Positions 1-11,467 are shown, numbered from the stretch's first letter. The stretch is DNA of 64,000 bases from Anaspis maculata (GCA_949128115.1 OX421965.1:49095257-49159256), one strand, 5' to 3'. A program made the numbers and translations. The notes: a model not told the origin generated them from the letters alone.

Positions 1-2590
1 CAAACCTTGCGTTCATCTTCAGAATACAGTTTGCGTCATAGATAGGTGTAACATGTTCTCTATATCTAACATCAAAGGCGAAACGAAGACATTTATTTTG
101 GAATTTCTGGATTTTGTTTTTGTACTCTGCAGTCAGAAAAGTATAATACGCACTACTACAATAATTAAATGGGGACAACAACAAGGCGTCTGCTAGTTTC
201 CACCTTACATCCTGGTCCAAGTATTTTTTAAATTGGTAGACAGATTTTAATTTGAAATTTGCATTACGTAATAAATTATTGACATGTTTGTGAAAACATA
301 AATTTGAATCCAGGACTACTCCCAGATTTCTGGCATGATCTTTGAAATCTATCACAGAATTGCTTACAATAATATCACAGTCTTTGCTTATCATTGCACG
401 ATCACGAGCATTTTTAGATCCTATACACATCACTACCGATTTAGCGGGATTGAGCAACAGACCACTAGCACTGGACCACGCACTCACTTTCTCCAGACCG
501 ATGTTAATTGAAGCTATAGCTTCATTCACAGCCCCTGGGTGGCATGAACGGTACAGCTGCGTGTCGTCAGCGAAGAACTGGATTGATGTGCCGCTCCCGG
601 ACAACTGGGCTTGAAGGTCAGCAGTGAAGATGGCAAAAAGCAGTGGCCCGAGCACGCTGCCCTGGGGAACTCCTCGTCTTATAGTTTTTTCTTGTGATGT
701 TTTACTTCCAATCCGCACAACCTGGGTTCGGTTATTGAAGTAGTCCTCAAACCACCGGAGCGCCGCTCCATCCAAACCATAGTGGCGCAACTTTGCCATC
801 AGAAGACTGTGGTCTATAGTGTCGAAGGCCTTGGAATAATCCAAGAGCACCAGAAGTGTCACCCATGAATCATCGGCAGCCCTCACCATGTCGTTGATGA
901 CTCTAAGCAGCAGCGTGTTTGTACTGTGGTTTTTTCGGAAGCCAAATTGATTTGATGGTAATATGGCTTCACTCACATATTCGAACAGCTGGTTGTGGAC
1001 AATCTTCTCAAGAATCTTCGACGAAGTTGGAAGAATACTTATTGGTCTTAAATCCGACGGCAACTCAGGTGTTGTTTTTTTAGCAAGAGGTGTAATTATA
1101 GATTTTTTCCATGCAGTAGGGACTTCACCATGAATCAGTGAAGCATTAATAATGTGAGTATACACGTGCAGGCAGTGGGGAATTGTCAGCTGGATCATCT
1201 TCAGGTTTATTCCATCCATCCCCATGGCATTTGTTTTAAGTGTCTTGATAGTCTTCAGCACTTCTGCGTCGTCAACCTCTGTGAAACTGAATGTGCGCTG
1301 TTCATCCGCCGTGGTATATTTGAAGAAATTCAACTTCTCCGTACAAACATCCTGTATCTCCGCTGCATTGATGAAAAAGCTGTTCACAGTATCGGCTTCG
1401 AAACGGTCAGCAGATGGCAAGTCCTTGGACTCCTTTCTGTGAATATTCATCTTCTTCAGGTTTTTCCATAACTTTCGACTATTTTTCCTGTTAGCATTAA
1501 TTTGATGTTGGAGATATGCTGCTTTTTCCCTTTCAATTGCAGATTTAAGGTAATTTCTGAGCTCTTTATAGTAAGTAAAGTGGCGCTCTGTTTTTGTTCT
1601 GAGAAATTTCTTTCGTGCCTTTTTCTTCAATTTAGTCATTTCCAGGATTGTGTCAATTATATAGGGTGGGCGTTTCTTCGTTATTCGTACGGTTTTGAGT
1701 GGAGCATGCATATCAAACAAGGCCATGATGGCATTGTTGAAGTACGATAGCTTCTCATCAAGCGTAGTCATATGGTATATACAATTCCAGTTGATCAGCG
1801 CTGCATCCCGGGCAAAAGCAGCGGGATCAAAGTGCTTGAAATTCCTGCTGGTGACAATTCTTGGCTCTTCCCTTTCTGTGTTGATGTCAATCGAGCATTC
1901 TGTAAGCATGTGGTCAGTCATTCCAAGAAGATCGAGGGTCCTACAAGAATGAAAATTTAGGTATTTGTCTACGCATATGACGTCAATCAATGTTTGAGTA
2001 TTGAGAGTTATTCTTGTGGGTTCATTCACCACCTGTTGTAAACCATATATGTCAAGGATACGCAGCAAGGACGTTCTACGACGACCCTCTTTTAACATGT
2101 CTATGTTGAGATCACCAACCATGATCAAACTGTCTGCAGCCAAGTTTATCTGACTAATGGCGTTCTCTAGGCTCTCCATCTCATCAGACCCCAAATTAGG
2201 TGGGCGATAAACAACACCAAACGCATATTTTCTTTTCTTTATAGTGAGGGTTATCCACAGCTGCTCCAGTTCTGCTCCACCACAGCTGCCCCCATCCACC
2301 TCGTTAACGATGAACCTTAGACTCTTCCGTATATACCAACATACGCCACCACCCCTTGATAATCTGTCTTTTCGTACAAGTGTATATCCGTCAATGTCAT
2401 ACAGAACATTAGGAATTTCAGGGGATAGCCAGGTTTCAGTCACTGCAACCAGATGATAATCGTTGCTTAAAACAAAATTAGTGAAGTCGTGAAAACATGT
2501 ATTGACAGATCTTATATTTACATGGCATATTTTAAAGCTGTTATTTTTCTGAATTTGGTCTTCGGGCTCGAAAAAACCAAAACCTCTCAA
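1..2590 (-). CDS. CR1/Jockey-like LINE ORF2: endonuclease-reverse transcriptase (partial)
   Basis: The minus strand is open in a single frame from 2590 to the window edge, about 863 codons, so the carboxyl end lies outside. The first part reads as an apurinic-type endonuclease (HVNIRSV, AVTETWL, YRPP, GDLNID, TDH). The second part is a non-LTR reverse transcriptase, with DYSKAFDTIDH near 805-840, GVPQGSVLGPLLF near 640-670 and the catalytic FADD at 563-574. All of these lie in one frame, with codon low positions at 2 modulo 3. There is no ATG near the 5' end, and the frame overlaps the end of ORF1 by about 50 bases. Translation would therefore need a frameshift or reinitiation. In this family the protein nicks target DNA and copies its own RNA. 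The uninterrupted frame suggests a young insertion. The clade (CR1 rather than Jockey) is inferred from the ORF1 type. Confidence 0.88.
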   Translation of the reverse strand, partial: MRGFGFFEPEDQIQKNNSFKICHVNIRSVNTCFHDFTNFVLSNDYHLVAVTETWLSPEIPNVLYDIDGYTLVRKDRLSRGGGVCWYIRKSLRFIVNEVDGGSCGGAELEQLWITLTIKKRKYAFGVVYRPPNLGSDEMESLENAISQINLAADSLIMVGDLNIDMLKEGRRRTSLLRILDIYGLQQVVNEPTRITLNTQTLIDVICVDKYLNFHSCRTLDLLGMTDHMLTECSIDINTEREEPRIVTSRNFKHFDPAAFARDAALINWNCIYHMTTLDEKLSYFNNAIMALFDMHAPLKTVRITKKRPPYIIDTILEMTKLKKKARKKFLRTKTERHFTYYKELRNYLKSAIEREKAAYLQHQINANRKNSRKLWKNLKKMNIHRKESKDLPSADRFEADTVNSFFINAAEIQDVCTEKLNFFKYTTADEQRTFSFTEVDDAEVLKTIKTLKTNAMGMDGINLKMIQLTIPHCLHVYTHIINASLIHGEVPTAWKKSIITPLAKKTTPELPSDLRPISILPTSSKILEKIVHNQLFEYVSEAILPSNQFGFRKNHSTNTLLLRVINDMVRAADDSWVTLLVLLDYSKAFDTIDHSLLMAKLRHYGLDGAALRWFEDYFNNRTQVVRIGSKTSQEKTIRRGVPQGSVLGPLLFAIFTADLQAQLSGSGTSIQFFADDTQLYRSCHPGAVNEAIASINIGLEKVSAWSSASGLLLNPAKSVVMCIGSKNARDRAMISKDCDIIVSNSVIDFKDHARNLGVVLDSNLCFHKHVNNLLRNANFKLKSVYQFKKYLDQDVRWKLADALLLSPFNYCSSAYYTFLTAEYKNKIQKFQNKCLRFAFDVRYREHVTPIYDANCILKMNARF

Positions 2591-3698
2591 TCAGCAGGTT
2601 TTTAGGCCATATGTTAGGTTGAGACATGACTTCAAGTATATCCATATCCATTCCAATTTTGAAGGACTTATTTTTACTTAGATTACCAGGACTCTTGGGT
2701 ATTTCTTCCACTACAAACACGTCTCCTGGACGTCGTTTCTTCAAGTAATCTTCTATGTTCTGCACAGTAGTTTGACTCGCCGCCCGACCCACATACAACC
2801 ATCCCATTCTCTTCGCAGCTCTGAAAGATTCACCAGTGTCAACCTCAGCCGATCCAGTAATTACCTCTTTCTGGCGGCCTCCTCGAGACTTTCGGTTATC
2901 AGCCACCGCACCCCCAGCCGTTCGCGCAGCGTCACGCATAACACGACGCTGTCCACGTGATACAGCAGCGGTCCACTCACCGCCATCGTCATCACGACCT
3001 CCACGATGCTCAGCAACTTCTCCCTGCGAGGAATCAGCTGTTTTCTGTTTACTATTTTCTTTGTTAGTATCAGTGATAACAATGTCTTCCAAAAAGTTGT
3101 TTGGAGCCGATAATGCCGTGCTTTTTTTGTTCGATTTATTCGATTTATTGCTGGTTTGTTTCTTTGCTGCATGCTTGTCATTTGATTTGCCAAGCCCCAA
3201 ATCATCCTTCGATGAACAGGAATTCGTCATCAATTTAACAGTAGCGTCCAATCCCTGAATTGCCGCTAACATCGCAGTGAATTTTTTGTCTATGCCACGC
3301 TGTAGATCACTCATGGAAGTTTCAATTTTCTCCAAGCGTGATTCCCCAGTCATATCACGGTCGTCTTTGTGTTTTGATTCCATTATACAAACTTGAAATT
3401 CAAGTTGTGTCATTCGTTGCTTCAAACGATCATTCATCTCCCTCAGAACTTTGTTTTCCATTCTGCAAGACTCGATGTCACCTTCATCCATGTTTTCTTC
3501 CATCTCTTCAACAACATTGATCTCCTCCGGGCCTTTATCACAACATACGATGCCGCCAGGAACAAATTTGATGTTCCTGTAGGTCTTTGCACATCCCGTG
3601 TGGTAAACACTTTTACAAACTGTACATTAAACCCCATTTTGGGGCACTTTCTTACACTTTTTACAGGAGGACATTTCAACGTCGACCATCTCATTCAT
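2541..3698 (-). pseudogene. CR1-like LINE ORF1 with PHD-like zinc finger, one nonsense codon
   Basis: Reading leftward from ATG at 3698, the frame starts with a cysteine/histidine cluster (CKKCKK, then CTVC, then HTGC, then CC), which fits the PHD-like finger of CR1 ORF1 proteins. One in-frame TAA at 3627-3629 falls between the first two cysteine pairs. After it the frame is open to the stop at 2541-2543. Next comes a heptad-like region (MENKVLREMNDRLKQRMTQL), which is a likely coiled coil. A basic, Ser/Asn/Lys-rich linker follows, and then an RRM-like end beginning GWLYVGRAA and including FKIGMD and NIWPKNLLIERF. Such proteins bind the element RNA. The single nonsense codon may be a real mutation or an assembly error. 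ORF2 follows in an overlapping frame. Confidence 0.8.
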
Positions 3699-3859
3699 CG
3701 CGCACTTGCGCACTTGTTTTCCTGGAAAAATATTGGTGCCAATAAATCTGAGGTGATGGTAAGTTTAAAAATGGATACCATGTATATGATCAAAATCAAA
3801 TATCAAATTATATTATTCGGACTTGAGAGAGGAAACTGCATCATTTCCAATATTTGAAT

Positions 3860-3904
3860 ACAGGGTGTTTCAAAAAAACTTTCGCGTTTTTTTGAAACAC
3901 TCTG
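3860..3904. mobile_element. 45-bp hairpin mini-element flanked by TA
   Basis: The sequence is almost entirely one hairpin: CAGGGTGTTTCAAAA at the left is answered by its complement ending GAAACACTCTG, with a short TTTCGC loop. TA lies on both sides (3858-3859 and 3905-3906), as for Tc1/mariner-type insertions. The ends CAGGGTGTTTC are a frequent motif of such short palindromic elements. It has no coding capacity. Confidence 0.5.
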
Positions 3905-4619
3905 TATACTGCAGGATGAAAAAAAATTGGTGTCCAGATTTGAATTGTGAAGGAAAAATTGTTACAGAAAATTTCTTTCCCTGCTAATTTATTCTAACGA
4001 GGAAAATTTCAACGGAAAGGGGGATCTCGGTGGATCACCTGTACATTGCTATAAAATAGCTATTTATATAATGCAAGTGTTGTAGTTACGCTTGTGAAAT
4101 AATCACATTTGGAGTGAGCTTCATTGTCAATACATACATTCATCTTATCCAGGCGTTCCAGTTGATAAAAAATTAGTTCCAAAGCCCAGCTGTGAATGGA
4201 AAGTTTGTTCTTTGCGCGATAAGTACTTTGAACCTCTGTACGTTTTATTCAAAAGTAATTTAGCCAATACTTACTGACAAAAAACTGGCAGGTAGGTACC
4301 TACTTGAAGTGATTATTATTTGACGTAAGTTACCGACGACCTTTTTTTTTGCCACTGCAACCTGTTCCAACTCTTATTTGAAACTAATGAGCAAGTTATT
4401 CTACAATAAAAATATAATAAAAATATGCATTCAGTAAAATTGTCGCCGTACATTTGACCAAATTTCATCTCTGCAAAAACACTCTTTCGACTTTTTGGTA
4501 GGTACTTATGAAGCGTGATGTAACGTAAGCCTAATTTGATGAAATGTAAAATGTTGATCAAATAATTTTGATATTAATTTCAATGTGAACAATAAAATTC
4601 TGTTACGTTGTTTTTTCAG
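3905..4619. other. AT-rich sequence, probable intron of the left CYP4 gene
   Basis: No reading frame, RNA gene or repeat was recognised here. It lies directly upstream of a CYP4 terminal exon with a consensus acceptor, so it is most simply the end of that gene's last intron. The CR1-like LINE at 1-3698 would then sit in the same intron in antisense orientation. Confidence 0.35.
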
Positions 4620-4792
4620 GGCAAAGGTTCGCAATTCTTGAGGTGAAAACAGTTCTCAGCGGCATCCTCCGAAATTTCATTTTGGAACCTGTAGACAAGC
4701 CTTGCGACGTGAAGATAAAATTGGACATGGTTCTCAGGGCGCTCGGCAGTATCAACGTCAAGTTCCAACGCCGGGAACAATTATTGTCATGA
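4620..4792 (+). CDS. CYP4: Cytochrome P450, CYP4 family, terminal exon only
   Basis: A polypyrimidine acceptor (ttttttcag, ending 4619) is followed by a phase-1 exon. Its first codons give QRFAILEVKTVLSGILRNF, the helix just after the haem cysteine loop in CYP4 enzymes. It ends ALGSINVKFQRREQLLS and TGA at 4790-4792. The phase and the residues at the junction match the last intron of the complete CYP4 gene at 39684-48080 (after Cys-Ile-Gly), so the exon structure is shared. No upstream exon with the FxxGxRxCxG loop was found in the window, so the rest of the gene is off the left edge. Candidate AATAAA polyadenylation signals lie at 5048-5053 and 5061-5066. The exon shows no damage. The alternative of a lone exon relic cannot be excluded. 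Confidence 0.85.
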
Positions 4793-6138
4793 TGAAATAT
4801 GCATGAGGTTGTAAAAAAAAAACGCTGGTGATAGAAGTAGTTAGGTATTTACTTCGGAAAAAGTCGTAAGTACATACCTACTGACTTACACTTTATCATC
4901 ATAAATGTTGATTATTATTATCAATTGGGTAGATAAGTAGATAGCCAATCATTTTTAAATTATGAAGCTAGAACATTTATACGGCCATAAAATACCTGAA
5001 TATACTCCAGGGTACAAATACTGGTTTCTAATGTGATAATAGTATAGAATAAAACGTATCAATAAAACATTCTAAAGCTTCTGTGTATTACTTGAACTTA
5101 CATGCAGATATTTAGATGAATACTCGATTTTAATAAGATAGTAAGATTAGATTGAAGTAATTTGGTCATATACGGAGTAAGCAATCCGTTGGGCTATTTT
5201 TTCCTTGATTATTATCAACGATCGGTTTCGCGTTCCGATGACAATCAAGCCCCCCCTCTGTGCAACAATGACATTTTTGTACGGCTAAAATCACTTCGAG
5301 AGCTTCCCGTTCTGACGTTCTGTGGTCGTGTATTATAATTCTCTTTCAATCGTCATGATCCAGGAAAATACATATATTATATGCCGCTTTCTCGCTTCCT
5401 GAGAAAGATACAGGGTGTTGAAGTTGACAAAAAAAAAACATTTTTTGCAAAAATTTCACGAAAAAAGTTTAGGTAGAAACAAAATTTTGAATGCGTACTT
5501 TTTTCTCTACGGGTCGTTTCATAAAGATAGGTATTTTCGTAGGGATGGATGGATGCATGGATGGATGGATGGATGGATTAATGGATGAGTGGGTGGATGG
5601 GTGGATGGATGGATGGGATGGATGGCAGGCGCTTGATCGAACGGTCAATACATTGAAAAACTCAGCGGTCATACACTTTGGATTTTTTTGACCTCATAAG
5701 TCATCATTAGTCGAGGAAATTGAGGTAAAATCTTTCAACGGTTTCGACTTTTGTGACCATGGCTTGGCGTTGCTAAATTTATGTCGACTTAATTCATACC
5801 TTGAAGACCACAGGATCTTTTTATATTTGGTAATATCCGAGCTATAAAATTTAAAGATATATTGAAGATGTAAGGAGATTGTACAATCATAATTATGAAC
5901 AATGCGTAAAAGAGAACATCAGAATTATAAATAAAAGACCTCGTCCAATCCAGGACCATTGTCGAAGGTCTGTGCGTAGCTACTTGGAACGTAGCAACTT
6001 ACTTAGCTTTATTTCTGAAGAGATTTTTCAGCGCAAGTAAAAACATAATAAGGCACACATTTTACATAATTTATTATTTGATAAAAGATCAATTTAAAAT
6101 CAACGATGAGTATTGGCAATTGAATAACCAATTCAGGT
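4793..6138. other. 3' UTR of the left CYP4 gene, then unassigned sequence
   Basis: The first ~270 bases are probably 3' UTR, with AATAAA at 5048 and 5061. The remainder is AT-rich with no recognisable gene. A (GATG)n microsatellite lies inside it and is listed separately. Confidence 0.35.
5542..5625 (+). repeat. (GGAT)n microsatellite
   Basis: About 84 bases of imperfect GGAT/GATG repeats are interrupted by GCAT, TTAAT and GAGTGG units. Open frames across it on both strands are only the translated repeat and are not genes. Confidence 0.9.
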
Positions 6139-6247
6139 ACTTACAGTATGTAATACACAAGTCCGCACTTTTCCTCGCAAATCAAGTCCTTCTACTTACA
6201 GTATGTAATACATAAGTCTGCACCTCTCGTCGCAGATGGAGTCCTTC
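6139..6247 (+). repeat. Two-copy 55-bp tandem repeat
   Basis: ACTTACAGTATGTAATACA occurs at 6139 and again at 6194. In both copies the following bases (AAGTC, then GCAC, then TCGCA and GTCCTTC) also match. Confidence 0.7.
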
Positions 6248-7005
6248 GAGCCGATGCTCCCTCCGACTGCACATCAAAGTTTGTCTGAATCAAAAGAGGA
6301 CCTGGTCAATCGATCAAAGCCTTTTTGTCGTCCATCAGCCGTCAGCAATTTCTGCGGTCATTTTCCTTTAGGGTTTATGTACGATGTAGCTCGCGCCTCG
6401 CGCCGGAATTGCACATGTGTTTCTGCAATTCTGCAGTTCTTATGGGCACTTTCCATGTCAAAGTTCATTTGCGATAGAAGGAGCTAGGTGGAGCTAGAAT
6501 GGTGCATCAATGATGAACTTACCGGGTGCGCCATCAAGTCGATTGAACCGAGACATACTGGGTGCGCCGTTATGCAAATTTCGACAATAGTTATTGTTGC
6601 GGGAGATATCTTTATTTTACTTTTCAGTTCGATCTTCATCTTTAGTGTGTGAAACCTTGCGTTAAGCTACGCTAAATCGAACAAAGCAGCTTTGGGTTCT
6701 TGTCTCCCATTTGATGACTTCACTGGCCAATCCGGAGTAAGCAAATTCAAATAAGTGGGAAGTAAGTGAGTACTTTTTTAGATTTGAATAATTAGGCGGG
6801 TAAATAATCTGATCGGTTACAATGGGGTGTTCCACGGGTTTAAGGAACAAATGAATTTAAATACTAAAGCCTTCGTAGCGCTCACATATTTTTTATTTTA
6901 TTTTTTTTTTGCACTCATTTAGGCCCCGAAAAAAAATAAAGAAAATTTCGCGTGACTTCACGCAAATTGAGACCCAGGTACGTTAACAGATGGCGCTAGA
7001 TAGGT
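6248..7005. other. Unassigned sequence
   Basis: No gene, RNA or element with clear ends was seen. A GGGTGCGCC motif recurs at about 6523 and 6550. Confidence 0.3.
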
Positions 7006-7013
7006 AGTGGAAG

Positions 7014-8437
7014 CACGGATTTCTGAATATAGAGCTGGATAGCTAATACAACACATGCGTGTTGTCCGAACCCAGCTGGCCGCCATACTGTGCTAAAATG
7101 TTATTGGCTGACGGGCAACAAATCGGATTCAAAATATAAACCGCCGTCTTTTGTGCATTGGTGTTTACATTTGTTTCAAATATTAATTGTGAAATAATAA
7201 TTACCTGAAACTGGACGAGTCCTACAGGGAGAAAGCTAAGATGCTTGTACTTTTGTTTCGTAGAATGATTCTTGGTTCTTGAATCTTCCTATTATTCATT
7301 TTTTAATTATTGGTTAGTGGTTATGATTTCATTAATGTTGTTCATTACAAATTGCAACTCATTTTATTTCGGAATAGTTAACTACATACATGTTGGAAAC
7401 GTAAGGTATTTGATGAATTGTTTCGAAGACAAAACGTAGAAACTCAAGCAAAAAACTAATGGCGTCTTCGACTGGCCAGAACGGAGCCAGTTCAGCTCGA
7501 AAATCGCTATCACTGATTGGGCAAGGATTTTCGAGAACCTATCGGATCCCCTGATTTTAGAGCCGAACTGGATCGGTTCTAGTGATTTTAAAACGCTACA
7601 AAACAACACAAACACGAACCTGATTTATATCACAAAAATAAAATGAAAACAATTATTGAAGTATAACATAATTGTTCATTTGTGCTTAATAATAATTCCG
7701 ACATAGCTTGGCTTGTTGATGCTTTCGGCATAGCTTGATCTGGTCATGATTCCGGCATAACTTGGCTTGTGGTTGTTGGAGCTTCCTGGATAGCTTGACT
7801 GCTTTCTGAAGCTACTGGAATGGGTCTCAGGTATACCGTGGTCTCAGGGTAGGCAAATCAAGTGAAGGAATTACATTGGGTTTCAGTTTCTTGAGCAATC
7901 CAATTCGCTCGAAGGCTTCATCCAAGAAATGATCTGAACAAACACACTCTCATTGTTACGCTGCTGAATAAATGTTTGTTGATCCCTACTGATGGCCTGG
8001 AGCCACTCGACTTTGATCGTTGAGGAAACCTGAAATAATTCTTTTGTAATAAATGAAAAATCGGATAAAAACATCGAACTTACACATGATAGGTTATGCC
8101 GGTTTTGTTTTGTTTGTCGCTATTTTTGCAACTAGGCACAAAACAGGACGACATCAAGTCTTTTTCTTCAACAAATCACTGAAAAACGTCGAGAAAACTT
8201 CGCACAAAGAAACGGAAAAACAAGAAAAACGTCAAAAAATGACAATAGATTGACATTTGGGTGACATTTGGCAATCAAAGTGACACTCAAGGATGACAAT
8301 TATTCGCAGCTTTGCCAACCCACAAGCATTAAAGTAACTAAAAATTAGCACAGTATGGCGGCCAACACGCGTTTGACAAAAATTGTGGTGGGGGTATATT
8401 GTGATTAGCTATCCAGCTCTATATTCAGAAATCCGTG
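7014..8437 (-). mobile_element. P-superfamily-like TIR transposon with THAP remnant, non-autonomous
   Basis: The element has 34-bp terminal inverted repeats beginning CACGGATTTCTGAATATAG and ending GGATAGCTAAT. A second, subterminal inverted repeat (GGCCGCCATACTGTGCTAA) occurs near each end. It is flanked by an exact 8-bp target duplication, AGTGGAAG, at 7006-7013 and 8438-8445. The minus strand carries a decayed THAP domain, listed separately. Terminal plus subterminal repeats, an 8-bp duplication and an N-terminal THAP domain together match the architecture known for P elements. No transposase catalytic core could be found, so this looks like an internally deleted copy. An imperfect inner inverted repeat lies near 7483-7585. 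A hAT origin is possible from the duplication length alone. Confidence 0.72.
7827..8154 (-). pseudogene. THAP-domain remnant, two exons
   Basis: A likely first exon, 8154-8084, starts with ATG and reads MSSCFVPSCKN...GITYH, the C-x4-C opening of a THAP zinc finger. GTAAGT follows it at 8083. A short intron ends in ttatttcag, and exon 2 starts at 8029. The next residues are FPQR, then after a one-base slip VEWLQAISRDQQ, then after a second slip CSDHF, the conserved C-x2-H pair. The domain ends LKKLKPNVIPSLD, close to the AVPSIF-type end of THAP domains. An in-frame TGA lies at 7827-7829. At least two frameshifts make it non-functional as read. THAP domains bind DNA at the ends of P-type transposons. 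Beyond 7827 the same strand contains a short Ser/Gln-rich repeat (SQAMPE-like) without known function. Confidence 0.72.
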
Positions 8438-8445
8438 AGTGGAAG

Positions 8446-9350
8446 TCGTTGCTAGACCTCGTACGGCCTCGGTAACGCGAACACGGTGAACTCTGCCTGC
8501 CGAACGCGAAACAAACAGCTGATTTGAGAAAAAAATCTGTGCGTCAATTATGACGTATTCTGAGTGTTTTGTGTTGAAATGTGGGCAGAGATAAACAATA
8601 TAGGCGCAATAATTTGCTGTGTGCTTAAAGAGCACGCGAATATTTCCAAACCTCCCTGGTATTGAAGAAAGAGAGAAAAGTGATTCAGTCAAACTCGAAC
8701 CTTCGGATGTCTACAGAAAATTTCAAGAATGCTGCCAGAACCAGAAGTTCTCATTATACTCTGCAGCCCTCACCTAGACTAGAGATTATAGTAGTCGTCC
8801 AAGATTATGGTCGCCTCTCTGCATAAACAAGAAGAAGTCATAAACAAGCAGTCTGCTGCCTAGTCTCACTGATGTTTTTCATTCATTCATTCATTCAGAA
8901 AAACGAAGTAAGACGCCACTCACAGACGACAACAAACTCCATCATTAACGTTTGACACCAAGAGGTCTCATGTCTATGGGTCTCATTCATCTGTAGCCTG
9001 GGTCAAGTTTGAGTAGCCCAAAGTCTGCTGGTCTGCTGCTTTGTTCGAGTGGAGTGGCCGGTCGTTTTTCGTGTTGGTGCAGTCATTTTACATTCAAGTA
9101 AATGTCACAAATGTCATGTAATTTGATGTTTTGAATTACACATTACACGTCAAAAGTGACAAAACGTAATTAAACCTTGAAGACGCTAAAATGTCGGTAA
9201 AAGTAGGTCACGTTTGGTTTGCGCGCGAAGTTCACCGAGTGACGTCATAGAATGATAAGAATTTTTTTTCTAGAACATTAGAGGCGGAATTATTGTGTCT
9301 GTTACATGAAAGGCCTAATTAGAGCATAAACAATCGGGATACTCAATAAA
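8446..9350. other. Unassigned sequence
   Basis: No supported gene. It contains a short (ATTC)n run at 8880-8897 and otherwise no recognised structure. Confidence 0.3.
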
Positions 9351-9539
9351 GGGTGCTTTCCACCTAGCCCCAAGTTTGGTACACCTGCCATTTACGCATG
9401 TGCGGGTGCCAAACGGTGCTTTCCATCTGCGTGTTCTAACCCGGTTCTGTGCCGTTCATTGGATCACCTAAAATTGTGCGCCATACTAAGGAACATGTGC
9501 CGTCTGGTGGTATTTGTACCGTCTAGGTGGAAATCACCC
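9351..9539. mobile_element. Short MITE with GGGTG...CACCC ends
   Basis: The left end GGGTGCTTTCCACCTAG is answered at the right by CTAGGTGGAAATCACCC, giving a terminal inverted repeat of about 17 bp with one mismatch. AAA flanks both sides. There is no coding capacity. The superfamily is uncertain; a GGG start with a 3-bp duplication resembles PIF/Harbinger. Confidence 0.5.
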
Positions 9540-11049
9540 AAAATTAACTACTTTTTTTTCCCAATATAACACCCCATTACAAATGACCTACTCGGATGAC
9601 AGATTCCAAAACTCTCTTTACATCATGCAAATTTCTGAACAAATTACGAAGCAAGGACTTTCAGAGTTTAGTCCTCTAAGAACTTTGAGGCGCTTTGAGG
9701 TGCTACTCAAGGCGAATAACAATAAAGCCATATGCTAAAGTATAGGTATAGTTTGTGGAGTGACGAGGGAAATCTGACATTGTGCAACTTTGTTGGAGAA
9801 TTCAACGCATAAACATAGAGCGTTGTTGAGACGACATGCCAGTGCCACCTTAGCCGCAACGTCATCCCTAGTTTAAACACAGCTTCAGGTAGACACAGTA
9901 ATTCGATAATGTTCAACACGGCCGTAGGTAATGCAGTTAGTCGCTCTCCATGAAACGATTATCGCTCAGTTTCAGGGGCAAAAATTCAAATTCAATACCG
10001 GCGTTACGCAGGTGAGGCTGTACCTACACCTAAACCCTACCTGTGCGATGGGCATATCCGCTTCTGTGTGGTGGCATAATCGGGCGTTCAATTAATATCC
10101 GGTTAACCAACCGGGGCTATTGATCTCCGCCGACGGACATGGGGCTGTAATTAATATTTCATTGAACATATTACACGTCTGGTGAGGTAAACTCCCTCAT
10201 TAGTGTAATTATCTAATGACAATTTGTTATATTGTATTAAACAGTTTTTCGCTTCGCGCGCGCCACCAGTGTGTTTTGCTGGAGTTTACAGGAGATGCGA
10301 GGAAATTGAATTATTCGAAAGATAGGTACGTGCTGAGAATTCGCAAACTTTCTGGCAAAAAAAAGTAATTGCATTGTTGTGCTGGCTGCAGTTGTTTGCA
10401 GCCAAGCTTCAAATTTGCAATGTTGTCTTTAAACTGCTTTGATACGAATTACTTTTATCCAAATGAAACTATTTCCATTAACGTCAAACCTACCTAGGAG
10501 TCCAAATACCTACATACATACAAAAAATGGCTATCCTTCACGAGAATGAGGCAAGCAAATTCTAATATCTTCCAACTTCCAACCCAAGACTGTTTTCTCT
10601 TACCTGCTCAAAACAACCTGAATTTCTATCCTGGTCAGTGATACCGCGCACCATTTCAAGACACAGCCTATTATGTAAAATCCTAAAAATACAAAAGAAA
10701 AATCCAGGTAGGTAGGTAAACTTGTACTGGAACGAAAAGCACATTATTCTTGTCACATATGAGTGCGTGAGTATTTTAAAAATTTTTCTGGCTAGGACCG
10801 TCATGGTCCAGGTTCTGATTTTACCCTCGATTTTTACTGTCGAGAGGATGTTAAAGCGAATGTAAGAGAGTTGACACCACTGGAGAGTTACGACAGTGAC
10901 TTTTTTATAATTTTACGATAGTTGATATCAGACTCATAATCAAACGCTAAAGGAATCACTCTCCCAACACTTCCGTGGCAACAGCTTTTCTACATTCCCC
11001 CTAATTTCCCGTTACTGTGAAAATCAACGATTCTGTGATACCATCATAC
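9540..11049. other. Unassigned intergenic sequence
   Basis: No convincing gene or element. Open frames here lack recognisable motifs. The stretch at 9940-10300 is less AT-rich than its surroundings but shows no coding signal by eye. Confidence 0.3.
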
Positions 11050-11467
11050 TGTTACGTATTTCGCGTACGGGTTCACAACTCGCTTTTAATCCGCTTGCTA
11101 CCACTTCGCATTCCAATTCATAACTGACTGTCACGCTGAGGACGGTGCATATATATGCCTCCGATTAGTGTTCCTGAACTTTCCATCATCCTCCAGCATT
11201 TCCATAGTGACCCGGAATATGGTTTCTGGATGACTCCCGAATAATCACACACCTTTCGCGTGCTTCCCGTGTGTTCTGGTATGTGGCACTGCCGCCAAAA
11301 TGGCCAGAGGTAGCTTGACCCACTGCTGAAGTCTCCATCGGGGTTGTACGGGAAAAAGACTACACGCGCACTCTGGAACACACCGGAACGCTCCGCACTT
11401 GTACACTGCGATCTGACGGGAAGAGTCTAGAAAGATCGCGTATTATCAAGAATCGCCGCTGATAGCA
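11050..11467 (-). repeat. 3' LTR of the minus-strand Ty3/gypsy element
   Basis: On the minus strand the 418-bp sequence begins TGCTATCAGCGGCGATTC and ends GCGAAATACGTAACA. The end is identical to that of the solo LTR at 28938-32080, so both belong to one LTR family. A polypurine tract lies immediately upstream. Terminal TG...CA is present. A matching 5' LTR was not recognised right of 18.1 kb. Confidence 0.8.

Noticed and set aside
5469..5691. Open frames on both strands across the GGAT repeat
   Set aside because: Pure translation of a microsatellite; no homology or splice context.
7382..7615. Transposase fragment in the P-like element
   Set aside because: The frame has no catalytic motif and covers an inner inverted repeat.
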